Shown piece after piece: positions 53,857 to 62,906 of a DNA stretch of 64,000 nucleotides. How positions within the stretch are numbered: position 1 is the first letter of the stretch; every line of letters begins with the position of its first letter. The notes below the pieces were generated by a model. That model was given only the letters and a program-made list of their open reading frames with translations. It was not told the DNA's origin and made no database searches. Position numbers and translations under genes: made by a program. The stretch spans positions 1 to 64,000 of the forward strand of contig CAJWTF010000001.1 in NCBI GenBank assembly GCA_913046825.1, given 5' to 3'. Source of the stretch: an uncultured Rickettsiales bacterium (GTDB lineage Bacteria; Pseudomonadota; Alphaproteobacteria; UBA8366).

Positions 53857-54690
53857 TCATTCCGGCTTAATCGAGACGCGCCAATGAATGCGGTCTTCCT
53901 CGGGTGGATAGTCGGCGGCGGCTTTGTGATAGGTGCAGCGGTTGTCCCAAATGACGATATCACCCTTGCGCCATTTGTGCCGGTACTGGCCTTCAGGCTG
54001 GATCATGTATGTCTTTAGCTCATCAATCAGGTCGTCGCTCTCGCTCTCTTCCAGCCCTTCGACGGCGACGATTTTTCCCGGATCGAAGTATAGGCCCTTA
54101 CGGCCTGTCTCCGGATGAGTGCGCAAGATCGGATGCATCACCGGCGTCCAATCCCGATCTTCCGGGTTGAGCAGCTGGGCAGACCTTGTGCTCCGCCCTG
54201 CATAGGTAAACGCGCCGCGACGCTCGCCGATCCGATCCTTCAACCCTTCCGGCAGCGCGCCGTAGGCAGCGTACATACTGGAGAACAGCGTATCACCACC
54301 CGTGCTCGGGATTGCCAGGGCATAGAGCTGTGTCGCCTTAAAAGACACTTCGTCATAAGCACCATCGGTGTGCCAATTCTCTCCGCCCCTGGCATAGACC
54401 GCTTCGTTCAAACTTCCGTCCGCGTTGAACTTATCGGTGCCGAGCACTGTGAGTTCCGGATATTCGGAATGCCGGGTGCTTTTCGAGGGATGCTCGTGAA
54501 GACGTCCGAAACGTCGGCTATAGGCGAAGAACTCCTCGACCGCGTCCAAGGATTGATCGCGCACGCAGATGACGTTGCAGTCGAGCCATGTTTGATAGAT
54601 GATCGCGAAATCTTCATCCGCGAGATCGCGAACATCGACTCCGAACATCTCCGCGCCGACTTGCTCGCCCAATCGGTTGACTTCAAGCAT
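53857..54690 (-). CDS. TauD/TfdA family Fe(II)/2-oxoglutarate dioxygenase
   Basis: This 277-residue enzyme has iron ligands His107 and Asp109 (GENWHTDGAYDE) and His255 (DNRCTYHKA). The 2OG arginine is in DRIHWRVSIK near the C-terminus. It heads the minus-strand run of seven catabolic genes. The start at 54690 is preceded by GAGAGG; a frame extension to 54834 is rejected. It is divergent from the hydroxyacid dehydrogenase gene with ~120 bases between. Confidence 0.94.
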   Translation of the reverse strand: MLEVNRLGEQVGAEMFGVDVRDLADEDFAIIYQTWLDCNVICVRDQSLDAVEEFFAYSRRFGRLHEHPSKSTRHSEYPELTVLGTDKFNADGSLNEAVYARGGENWHTDGAYDEVSFKATQLYALAIPSTGGDTLFSSMYAAYGALPEGLKDRIGERRGAFTYAGRSTRSAQLLNPEDRDWTPVMHPILRTHPETGRKGLYFDPGKIVAVEGLEESESDDLIDELKTYMIQPEGQYRHKWRKGDIVIWDNRCTYHKAAADYPPEEDRIHWRVSIKPE

Positions 54691-54809
54691 TGACCTCTCC
54701 CGCGTCTCGCCTCTGGTACAACAATGGTATCGCTCTATCTGCTGAGGGAAAGCCGCACCCGCCCCGTAATCACTGAGGGCGCGCAAATTACACAGAAGGA
54801 AGGTCCAAC

Positions 54810-55754
54810 GTGGTCGATCTGTTGCAAGTAGCACAAATCCCGCCGTTTCTTGTTGAGCGGCTGCAAAAGGAATTCACCTTGCACGATTTCGTCAATCCGG
54901 CGGATCCAGACAAGCTGTTGGAGGATGTTGGTCCCTCCATTCGGGGCATTGTCGCGGGTGGTATGAAGGGTCCGAACGCTAACCTTATCAACCGACTGGA
55001 AAATCTTGAGATCATCTCGTCCTTCAGCGTTGGCTTCGACGCGACCGATGTGGTCGCCGCACAAGCGCGGGGCGTGATCGTCACACACACGCCGGAAGTG
55101 CTAACCGGCGACGTCGCCGACCTCGCCATGACATTCATCCTGATGGCGCCGCGCCGAATTGGCGAAGCCGAACGCTTCCTGCGCAGCGGCAAATGGTTGC
55201 AAGGCCGCATGGACCTCGGCACGACGGTGCGCGGCAAGCGCCTCGGCATTCTCGGCCTCGGGCGAATCGGCCGCGCCGTGGCGCGCCGCGCCGAAGTCTT
55301 CGGCCTCAATATCGCTTACCACGACACCAAGCCGATGGGCGATTTAGCCTACCGATCCTACCCAACCCTGCGCGATCTCGCGGCCGCCAGCGACATGCTA
55401 TTGGTCGCCTGCGAAGGTGGCACCGCGACGCGCGGACTGGTCGATGCGGATGTGCTCAATGCCTTGGGCCCCGACGGTTTTCTAATCAACACCGCGCGCG
55501 GCCCCATCGTCGATCAAGCGGCCTTAGTCGCGGCCCTAAGTGACAAGCGGATCGCGGGTGCGGCCCTCGACGTGTTCGACGGCGAGCCTCAAGTTCCGGC
55601 TGAGTTAATGGCGATGGAGAACGTGGTGCTGACACCACATATCGCGAGCTCCACCCGCGAGACCCGCCGTGCGATGGGCGATCTCGTTTATGACAATTTG
55701 CGCGCCCATTTCGATGGCAAACAAGTGCTGACACCGGTGCCGCCACAAGTTTAG
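54810..55754 (+). CDS. D-2-hydroxyacid dehydrogenase
   Basis: This 314-residue NAD-dependent enzyme (phosphoglycerate/glyoxylate reductase type) has the Rossmann motif GLGRIG at residues 149-154 (RLGILGLGRIGRAVARR), INTARGPIVDQAALVAAL (~226-243), the catalytic Glu in ALDVFDGEPQVP and His in LTPHIASSTRET. The substrate is a 2-keto acid such as hydroxypyruvate or glyoxylate, undetermined. The start is a GTG preceded by AAGGTCC. A membrane protein follows after 56 bases. Confidence 0.94.
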   Translation: MVDLLQVAQIPPFLVERLQKEFTLHDFVNPADPDKLLEDVGPSIRGIVAGGMKGPNANLINRLENLEIISSFSVGFDATDVVAAQARGVIVTHTPEVLTGDVADLAMTFILMAPRRIGEAERFLRSGKWLQGRMDLGTTVRGKRLGILGLGRIGRAVARRAEVFGLNIAYHDTKPMGDLAYRSYPTLRDLAAASDMLLVACEGGTATRGLVDADVLNALGPDGFLINTARGPIVDQAALVAALSDKRIAGAALDVFDGEPQVPAELMAMENVVLTPHIASSTRETRRAMGDLVYDNLRAHFDGKQVLTPVPPQV

Positions 55755-55810
55755 AATCGCGATTCTATTTCCGATTCAGGATCCATGTCTCAGGCATCGA
55801 CGGGCATACC

Positions 55811-56626
55811 ATGACGACCGTTCTCGATCCGAGCTTCGCGGTAAAATTAGCCGCGACCGCCGGCTTGGTGATTATTGCCACACTAATTGCTGAGAAGGTC
55901 GGCGCCTTTATTGGCGCAATGATCGCAGCGTTGCCATTGTCTGCAGGCCCGGCTTATCTATTCATCTCGATGGAGCATGACTCGACGTTTGTCGCACAAA
56001 GCGCGCTGACCGGGCTTGGTATTAACACAATGATCACGCCATTTCTTCTGATTTCTTCCATCCTCGTTCGGCGTTTTGGAATTTGGGTCGGTCTAGGTTT
56101 GGGCTTCGCCCTTTGGGCGATTGGATCGTTCGGAATTTTACAAGCCGCGTTAGACGTCGAAGCAGCGATCGCGCTCAATCTCATCGCATTCCCGATCTGC
56201 CTGTATTTCTCCCGGCCCTATTTAGACTGCGGCACCGCATCGAACATCAAAGGCGGCCTTATGGATATTGTCTTGCGGGCCCTGGCCGTTGTCTCGGTCG
56301 CCGCCGCCGTCATCATCGCCGGGCGGCTCATCGGCCCTGATATGGCCGGGTTTGTCGCTGTTATCCCGATTGTTTGGATGAGTATGGCAGTAGTTCTGTA
56401 CGCCCGAGCAGGCCGCGACGCGACATCGGCTGTAATGGCTAATGGCATCGGCGGTATGTTCGGGTTCTGCCTTGCATTGTCGGCCTTGCATTTGATGCCC
56501 GTTGAATACGGCTCGACGGCAGCGCTGTGCACAGCCCTGGCGCTATGCGTTTCCTGGAACCTGGGTCTCACCGCCGCTCGACCGTTTATCCCGATGTACA
56601 ACAGGGCCGGCCAAAGGCCTCTCTGA
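55811..56626 (+). CDS. Multi-pass membrane protein, unknown
   Basis: This 271-residue protein is very hydrophobic, with about eight membrane helices (for example AATAGLVIIATLIAEKVG, FIGAMIAALPLSAGPAYLF, FLLISSILVRRFGIWVGLGLGFALWAIGSFG, AVVSVAAAVIIAGRL, MAGFVAVIPIVWMSMAVVL). Short loops and no long soluble domain are visible. It may be a small-molecule transporter or exporter. It follows the hydroxyacid dehydrogenase in the same direction. I do not recognise the family. Confidence 0.85.
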   Translation: MTTVLDPSFAVKLAATAGLVIIATLIAEKVGAFIGAMIAALPLSAGPAYLFISMEHDSTFVAQSALTGLGINTMITPFLLISSILVRRFGIWVGLGLGFALWAIGSFGILQAALDVEAAIALNLIAFPICLYFSRPYLDCGTASNIKGGLMDIVLRALAVVSVAAAVIIAGRLIGPDMAGFVAVIPIVWMSMAVVLYARAGRDATSAVMANGIGGMFGFCLALSALHLMPVEYGSTAALCTALALCVSWNLGLTAARPFIPMYNRAGQRPL

Positions 56627-56726
56627 CGGCGGGCATTAGCTCGCCGAATTCCCGCAATTGCGGAATTGTTGAGCGGAAAGAATACCTCTCTACGCACAGA
56701 CATCGAAGCCTCGGAAAATCCCACTC

Positions 56727-57515
56727 CTAGCCGGCCTGAAACGACAATTCCGTAAAACTGATCTCGACCGCTCCTAATGTTCCAAAATTCGCGGCCAAGG
56801 AATCGCCGGGAGCAACATCGAGCAATCCCGTGCAGGTACCAGTAGAGATGATTTCACCTGCCAATAATCCGCGACCAGTTTGTGATTGCTTGTTGGCGAG
56901 CCATTGTAGAACGTTGAGCGGATGTCCGAGCGCACGGGCACCGGTTCCCGACTCTCGCACCATACCATCGAGCGATACGTGGACCTCGTGTGCTACCAAG
57001 TCGAAACCTTTCCAATCGGTTGTCCAGGGCCCGACCGCAAGCGCGATATTTGCACCGAAATCCGCCGTCGTCAGCAATCGGCCTTTCCCGGCGAGCCCAC
57101 CCGTGAATCTAGAGCCGACAACCTCAATCGCACCCGCTACTGCTTCCACTGCGTCACGCACGTCGCCAAAGCTGTATTCTTCGCCGCGGGGCGGTAGATC
57201 ACGAGCGAGCCGCAACGCAAACTCACCCTCTACCGCCGGCTCGTGCGCCTGATCGATGGGTATCTCAGCCGGACCCTCGAAAAAATAATCCACTAGAACA
57301 GGACTCGCGCCCGGTTCCGTCGTACCGAGGATATTCTGCGCTTCGGCACTGGTCGAGCCTACTTTGAAGCCGACGGCATCCAAGCCCGAGATCGCCACGG
57401 CTTCCCGTTGAATTTCCAAGGCAGCATCCACATCAGCGGGTCCACCATCCGTTGGAATGTTGATGGTCCCGCCATTCCGGCGGCAATGCCAAAGTTGTTC
57501 TGCAAGTGTGACCAA
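56727..57515 (-). CDS. 2-keto-4-pentenoate hydratase-like protein (MhpD/FAH superfamily)
   Basis: This 262-residue hydratase resembles MhpD/DmpE. Conserved parts are LDAVGFKVGSTSAEAQNILG (~44-63), VEGEFALRLARDLPP (acidic metal ligands, ~95-109), AIEVVGSRF (~132), and LLTTADFGANIALAVGP. The C-terminus is EIISTGTCTGLLDVAPGDSLAANFG. It hydrates 2-hydroxypenta-2,4-dienoate from aromatic meta-cleavage, or a related dienol. No other meta-cleavage genes lie adjacent. It is convergent with the membrane protein gene. Confidence 0.91.
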   Translation of the reverse strand: MVTLAEQLWHCRRNGGTINIPTDGGPADVDAALEIQREAVAISGLDAVGFKVGSTSAEAQNILGTTEPGASPVLVDYFFEGPAEIPIDQAHEPAVEGEFALRLARDLPPRGEEYSFGDVRDAVEAVAGAIEVVGSRFTGGLAGKGRLLTTADFGANIALAVGPWTTDWKGFDLVAHEVHVSLDGMVRESGTGARALGHPLNVLQWLANKQSQTGRGLLAGEIISTGTCTGLLDVAPGDSLAANFGTLGAVEISFTELSFQAG

Positions 57516-57632
57516 AGTCGGATCCCCCGTAGTGTAAAAAATTTAGTTCCACAAAAACTTAATGCTCTTACGAATCGTTAATCAATTTCGGTTCGAATAG
57601 TGAAAAACCTAAATACGCGTCAGGACGCCGTT

Positions 57633-58031
57633 ATGCCAAAGAACCTTTCAGAACTAAATGTACTTATCGCGGACGGTGAGGCGGATATTTGCTCGATAGT
57701 TAAATTCGCCTTACAAGCGTTGGGCATCTCCATAAGTTTTTCCGCTGCCGATAGGCAAGTAACCTTGGAGCAATTCCGCGAATTCGTGGATACATTCGAC
57801 TTTATCATCAGCGATTGGATGATGCCAGAAATGTCCGGCCTCGATTTTCTTCAACGGGGCCGCGAACACGACACCAAGGTGCCATTCGTGATTTTGACAA
57901 TCATTAACGGCAAGGATCATATCGCGAAGGCTGCAGAAAGCGGTGACACGGGCTTTATCGGCAAACCCTTCACCTTGACAGATTTCCAGCGCCATATTCG
58001 CAGAATTACGGATAGGATCGAGGACGTTTAA
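57633..58031 (+). CDS. CheY-like single-domain response regulator
   Basis: This 132-residue receiver-only protein has phosphoacceptor Asp61 in FIISDWMMPEMSG, the acidic Asp14 in VLIADGE, Thr in FVILTIING and Lys in GFIGKPFTL. Its histidine kinase is not in the window. Starts at 57600 (GTG) and 57633 (ATG) are open; the second follows CAGGACG. It overlaps the end of the convergent HyuB gene by four bases. Confidence 0.9.
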   Translation: MPKNLSELNVLIADGEADICSIVKFALQALGISISFSAADRQVTLEQFREFVDTFDFIISDWMMPEMSGLDFLQRGREHDTKVPFVILTIINGKDHIAKAAESGDTGFIGKPFTLTDFQRHIRRITDRIEDV

Positions 58032-59734
58032 CTGCGCAGCCCTTTTGTTCGAGCACCGTCAACGTCCAGAGCGTCCGTCAGTGCGACACCGTAGACTTTC
58101 TCGGCAACCTCACGGTCGACAAAGCCGGACAACACATCGGCCGCGACATCCTTTGGCGCGCGCAATCTTGGATCGCCGTAACCACCTCCGCCCGGCATTT
58201 CCACGATCAGCTTTTCGCCTTTCGGGATTGGCTGGAAGCCCTTGTTCCGCATCACGGTCCCTGTATCCAGGGTCAGCTTTCCCTTCGCACCCTCTCCGCC
58301 ACCGTCCCGGCCGCGCGCCGCGAAATGGACCCGCTCGAATGTTGCGAAGATACCGAATGGCGCGTCCTCGCGATTTGCGACGATCATGGTCTGGCCAAGA
58401 CCACCCCGCTGCTTGCCGGGTCCGCCCGAGTTCTCGCGATATTCTTTTTTCCAAACGACGAGCGGCGTGATGGCCTCGGTTATTTCCACCGGCACATTGC
58501 GCACACCACTGGGATAAGGTGTCGCGGACAGGCCGTCTTGTTCCGGACGCGCCCCGGCACCGCCGCTATGGAAACTCATCACCATGAAGGGGGATTGCGT
58601 CTCCGGTCCGGTCATCCCATGCCCCGCACCAAGCTTTAGATTCCACAAGTTGGAGGTGCCTTCAGCCGGCACAACGCCCGGCATCGCCTGATGAAGGCAA
58701 CCGAAAACCACGTCCGGCAGCATGTGACCGATACTGGCACGGGCGACAACCGCGCGCGGGTGCGGTGCATTGACGATAGTGTTTTCAGGCGCGATCACCT
58801 TGATGGCGTCGAGGGTTCCCGCATTGTTGGGTATCCCTGCGCCAACAACACATTTCACACCGAACGAGGTGTAGGCTTCGGTGTAGCACATCGGGCAATT
58901 GATGCCGAATTCGGATGGCCCTGAGCTGCCGTCAAAATCGACCAAAATTTCACCATCGCCGATGGTCAGTTTGGCGACCAGATCAATGGGTGCCTCGTAG
59001 CCGTCGATGCGCATGCTGGCGCTCCAACTTCCCTTGGGCAGCTCGTTGATGGCGTCTTCCATGCCTTTACGGCTGGTCCGGATGATGTGTTCGCCGAGCT
59101 CGTCCAAATCATCGAGTTCGTATTCCCCCATCATCGCCAGAAGGCGGCGGCTACCGGTCTCATTGCACGCCACCAGGGCATAGATATCCCCTTCGACCTG
59201 GATCGGCTCCCGTACATTGGCTCTGACGAGGTTGAGAATCCACTCGTCCATCTCACCCTCCCGCGCTAGCGGCATGATCGGAATGAAGAGCCCTTCGTGA
59301 TAGACCTGCTTGCCATCCGACGACGGGCCGAGCCCGCCGATATCAACGAGATGGCTGGTGCACGCGAACAGCGCCACCATTTTGCCGTTCTTAAAGGTCG
59401 GCGAAACAATGGTGAGGTCATTGAGATGCCCCGTCCCTTTCCACGGATCGTTGGTGAAATAGGAATCGCCGTCTTTCATTGTCGCCGCCGGAAAGACCTT
59501 CAGGAAATGCTTTACGGCGCGGGCCATCGAATTGATATGTCCGGGAGTACCCGTTACTGCCTGTGCCAGCATTTGGCCTTCGAGATCAAAGACGCCGGCG
59601 GAGATATCGCCCGCTTCACGACTAGAGGTACTGAACGCGGTGCGGACCAAGGTTTGGGCTTGTTCCTCGACAACCGAGAGCAAGCGCTTCCACATGACTT
59701 GTAGGTTGATATCGCTCATGGCATTGGTCGTCAT
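58028..59734 (-). CDS. Hydantoinase B / oxoprolinase family protein (second HyuB)
   Basis: This 568-residue HyuB family subunit begins with DINLQVMWKRLLSVVEEQAQTLVRTAFSTSSREAGD. It has NDPWKGTGHLNDLTIVSPTF (~92-111), CTSHLVDIGGLG and the C-terminal ENSGGPGKQRGGLGQT and EMPGGGGYGDPRLRAP. It starts three bases after the upstream HyuA stop, so the two are coupled. It is a distant paralogue of the HyuB at 15-17 kb. I chose the ATG at 59734 over an upstream TTG. Confidence 0.94.
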   Translation of the reverse strand: MTTNAMSDINLQVMWKRLLSVVEEQAQTLVRTAFSTSSREAGDISAGVFDLEGQMLAQAVTGTPGHINSMARAVKHFLKVFPAATMKDGDSYFTNDPWKGTGHLNDLTIVSPTFKNGKMVALFACTSHLVDIGGLGPSSDGKQVYHEGLFIPIMPLAREGEMDEWILNLVRANVREPIQVEGDIYALVACNETGSRRLLAMMGEYELDDLDELGEHIIRTSRKGMEDAINELPKGSWSASMRIDGYEAPIDLVAKLTIGDGEILVDFDGSSGPSEFGINCPMCYTEAYTSFGVKCVVGAGIPNNAGTLDAIKVIAPENTIVNAPHPRAVVARASIGHMLPDVVFGCLHQAMPGVVPAEGTSNLWNLKLGAGHGMTGPETQSPFMVMSFHSGGAGARPEQDGLSATPYPSGVRNVPVEITEAITPLVVWKKEYRENSGGPGKQRGGLGQTMIVANREDAPFGIFATFERVHFAARGRDGGGEGAKGKLTLDTGTVMRNKGFQPIPKGEKLIVEMPGGGGYGDPRLRAPKDVAADVLSGFVDREVAEKVYGVALTDALDVDGARTKGLRS

Positions 59735-59736
59735 GA

Positions 59737-61815
59737 TCAACTTCCCTTCCGCAGCAATTCAATTTCGCCGAGCGCATTGATCATCACCCGGTAGTTGGGC
59801 GGCACGACCGTCGAAGTCTCATCCTCCGTGAGGATCGCCGGACCGTCGAGGCAATGGCCGGGGGCCAGTGTGTCGCGACGCACGAGTTTCGCCTCCACGT
59901 TAGTGCCCGACGCTGGATCGAACATCGCCCTGGTTTCGGATCCGGTCGGCGCGACGCTCTCGCCTACGGCCGCACCTGATTGCGGCAATGCACGTTCCGT
60001 CGCCAAGGTCAGGGTCCAGGTGAGAATTTCCACATTCAAGTTCGGAATGATCCGCGAAAAATGCGCCGCATAAGACGTGTCGAACAATTCCTGTAACATC
60101 GTCACATCGTCCGCCGCGAACGGTCGCGATGGCAATTGCACGCTGATCTCATGCCCTTGTCCGCGATAACGCATATAGGCGGTACGGATCTCAACTAGCC
60201 CGGCATCAGGCGCGCCAAGCCGCACCACGCCCTCCGCTTCCTGGCGCATATCCGCGAAAATGCCGTTGACATATTCGGGGTCAAAATCGCGCAAGTCGAC
60301 CAAACGCGTTCGCACCACCTCATAGCCGATCGGCGCCATCAGGAACCCGACCGCCGATCCAACGCCCGCCCCCTTCGGCACGATCACCCGGTCGATGCCG
60401 AGCTTATCCGCGAGGCGCGCCGCATGGAGAGGTGCCGCGCCGCCGAACGCCACGAGCGTCCGATCCGCTGTATCTTTGCCGTGTTCGATCGCATGCACGC
60501 GGGCCGCGTTCGCCATGTTCTCGTTGACGATCTCATCAACGCCCGCCGCTGCGATATCATTTGATAGGCCTAGCGGCTCACCAATCGCCGCGGCGATGGC
60601 CGCTTCGGATTTTTCCGGCGCGAGGGTGATCTTGCCACCGGCGAAACTAGCTGGATTGATGCGGCCCATGACCACATCGGCGTCAGTGACGGTGGCATCA
60701 TCATTGCCCCGGTCGTAGCACGCAGGCCCAGGGTCGGAGCCGGCACTTCGGGGGCCGACCGCGATCTGGCGCAGCGCGTCCAACCCGGCGATCGAACCAC
60801 CACCCGCTCCGATCTCCACCATTTCGATGACCGGGATGCGTAACGGCAATCCGCTGCCTTTCAGAAAGCGGTAGGCCCGCGCGACTTCAAAGGACCGCGA
60901 AATTAAGGGTTCGCAATCGTCGATCAAGGTGATCTTTGCGGTCGTCCCGCCCATATCGAAGGACAGCACTCGGTCGAGCCCGTTTTGCGCAGCGATGTTA
61001 CGCGCCAGGATGGCACCTCCGGCGGGTCCGCTTTCAACCAGACGAATGGGTTGGCGTGATGCGGTCTCCACCGTAGTGATGCCGCCGCTTGACATCATCA
61101 ACAGCAGCGGCGAGGTCAAACCAATTCCCGCAAGCCCTGATTCCAATTCGCCGAGGTAGCGCGCCATCATCGGTTGCACATAGGCGTTGGCGCAGGCCGT
61201 CGACATGCGCTCGTATTCTCGGATTTCGGGGCAAACTTCGGACGAAATGGTAATGGCGACATTCGGCAGGATATCGGCGATCAAATCGCGCGCACGACGC
61301 TCATGGTCAGTATTCATGTAGGAGTGTAGGAAGCAAATCGCGAGCGCTTCTATTCCTTCCCCTTCCAATACGCGGGCTTGTTCGATCAGTACGTCTTCGT
61401 CGAGCGCCAACAACACTTCGCCATCAGCGGCGACCCGTTCCGGCACACCTAAGCGGCGATGGCGCGGCACCAATGGAGCTGGACGATCCATATACAAATC
61501 GTATTGTTCAAAGCGGTGCTCGTAGGCGATCTCGACCGAATCGCGGAACCCTTCCGTCGCTATCAATCCAGTTTTGGCGCCCATACGCTCGATAAGAGAG
61601 TTCGTCGCCAAGGTCGTGCCGTGGATTACCAGTTCAACGTCGGAAGCCGGTGTCCCCGATTCGTCGAGAATTCTGCGGGCACCTTCAAGCACAGCCCCCT
61701 CGGGTGCGGCGGAGGTTGTCAGCAGCTTTGTTTGGTGCTGCGTGCCGTCCCGTTCCAGAACCAAATCCGTGAACGTACCGCCAATATCGACGGCGAGTTT
61801 CGCCCCTGCGGACAT
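59737..61815 (-). CDS. Hydantoinase A / oxoprolinase family protein (second HyuA)
   Basis: This 692-residue ATPase subunit, identical in length to the HyuA at 17-19 kb, has the phosphate motif VDIGGTFTDLVLER (9-22), LVIHGTTLATNSLIERMGAKTG and SFDMGGTTAKI, the GAGGGSIAGL loop, and GSAVGFLMAPIGYEVVRTR. The start at 61815 has a strong GAGGAGG. A longer open frame to 62385 is rejected, since it crosses the divergent quinone oxidoreductase gene. It is the upstream partner of HyuB. Confidence 0.95.
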   Translation of the reverse strand: MSAGAKLAVDIGGTFTDLVLERDGTQHQTKLLTTSAAPEGAVLEGARRILDESGTPASDVELVIHGTTLATNSLIERMGAKTGLIATEGFRDSVEIAYEHRFEQYDLYMDRPAPLVPRHRRLGVPERVAADGEVLLALDEDVLIEQARVLEGEGIEALAICFLHSYMNTDHERRARDLIADILPNVAITISSEVCPEIREYERMSTACANAYVQPMMARYLGELESGLAGIGLTSPLLLMMSSGGITTVETASRQPIRLVESGPAGGAILARNIAAQNGLDRVLSFDMGGTTAKITLIDDCEPLISRSFEVARAYRFLKGSGLPLRIPVIEMVEIGAGGGSIAGLDALRQIAVGPRSAGSDPGPACYDRGNDDATVTDADVVMGRINPASFAGGKITLAPEKSEAAIAAAIGEPLGLSNDIAAAGVDEIVNENMANAARVHAIEHGKDTADRTLVAFGGAAPLHAARLADKLGIDRVIVPKGAGVGSAVGFLMAPIGYEVVRTRLVDLRDFDPEYVNGIFADMRQEAEGVVRLGAPDAGLVEIRTAYMRYRGQGHEISVQLPSRPFAADDVTMLQELFDTSYAAHFSRIIPNLNVEILTWTLTLATERALPQSGAAVGESVAPTGSETRAMFDPASGTNVEAKLVRRDTLAPGHCLDGPAILTEDETSTVVPPNYRVMINALGEIELLRKGS

Positions 61816-61923
61816 GCTGCCTCCTCGCGTTGGAATGAATGGCGATTGATATCGCTGACGCGACCGCCAAATCGTTGAAGGAATCGAAGGTCGAATGACC
61901 GGCGTGTCAAGGGTGTGGAGTTG

Positions 61924-62901
61924 ATGAAAGCAGTTTATTGTATCGGTCTGAACGCTTGGCCTCAGATGGAAATGCGTGAGATTGCGACGCCGGAACCTAA
62001 CCCTGGCGAGGTTCTGATCCGCAATGAAGCCTGGGGCGTCAACTTCGTCGACTACCTGATGTGCCAGGGAGGCTACCAGCTGCGGCCCGATCCGCCGTTT
62101 ATTCCCGGCATGGAGTCGGCCGGCCGGGTGGCAGCACTCGGCGAGGGCGTTGTAGGCATACAGATTGGCGACGCCTTCATGGCGGGTCACCGCCCCGGTG
62201 CCTTCGCCGAAGAAACCTGTGTCCCGGTAGAACGCCTGATCCCGGTACCGGGCGGCATGTACATGGCCGAGGCCGCAGGGTTCCGCTCCGCCTTCATCAC
62301 CGCCTACCATGGTTTGGTCCAAGGCGGCCGCTTGCAAGCCGGCGAAACCGCATTGATACACGGCGCCGCCGGCGGCATGGGACATGCGGCGGTGCAGGTA
62401 GCGAAGCGGCTGGGTGCAACCGTGGTGGCGACAGCCTCGGGCAAAGAAAAATTACGGGCGATCCGATCGATGGGCGCGGATCATGCCATCGAATACAAAG
62501 ACGGATTCCGCGACGCGGTTAAGGAATTGACCAACGGGCGGGGTGCTGACGTCATCTTCGATCCGGTCGGCGGCGACGTCTTTGACGAATCCATACGTTG
62601 CCTGAATTGGGGCGCACGCGTTGTGATCGTGGGATTCACCGCTGGGCGTCCAGCCCTCGCCAAGACCAATCACATCCTGATCAAAGGCGCTTCCGTGAGC
62701 GGCATCCGGGCCGGAGAGTTTGGCCGCAGAAACCCGGAAGCGGCCGCGCAAAACCTAGAGACGCTCCAGAGCTGGGCGGCGGCGGGGGATATCCGCACGC
62801 ATATCTCCCATCGATTTCCTCTCGACGGTATAGAGGACGCCTTCCGCGCGATTGCCGATCGTAAGGTGATCGGCAAAGCCGTGCTGACCCGAGGCGCGTA
62901 A
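61924..62901 (+). CDS. NADPH:quinone oxidoreductase family (MDR superfamily)
   Basis: This 325-residue medium-chain dehydrogenase/reductase lacks zinc ligands. It has the N-terminal EIATPEPNPGEVLIRNEAWGVNFVDYLMCQGGYQLRPDPPFIPGMESAGRV, the cofactor motif HGAAGGMGHAAVQVAKRLGA (~147-166) and NGRGADVIFDPVGGDVFDESIRCL. It reduces quinones or enones with NADPH. The ATG at 61924 (GGAG nearby) is used, since the GTG nine bases earlier adds only three residues. It is divergent from the HyuA-HyuB pair and convergent with the MFS gene. Confidence 0.94.
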   Translation: MKAVYCIGLNAWPQMEMREIATPEPNPGEVLIRNEAWGVNFVDYLMCQGGYQLRPDPPFIPGMESAGRVAALGEGVVGIQIGDAFMAGHRPGAFAEETCVPVERLIPVPGGMYMAEAAGFRSAFITAYHGLVQGGRLQAGETALIHGAAGGMGHAAVQVAKRLGATVVATASGKEKLRAIRSMGADHAIEYKDGFRDAVKELTNGRGADVIFDPVGGDVFDESIRCLNWGARVVIVGFTAGRPALAKTNHILIKGASVSGIRAGEFGRRNPEAAAQNLETLQSWAAAGDIRTHISHRFPLDGIEDAFRAIADRKVIGKAVLTRGA

Positions 62902-62906
62902 TCGCT

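Noticed and set aside
61816..62385. N-terminal extension of the second HyuA to 882 residues
   Set aside because: It overlaps the quinone oxidoreductase gene on the other strand; a strong ribosome site marks 61815.
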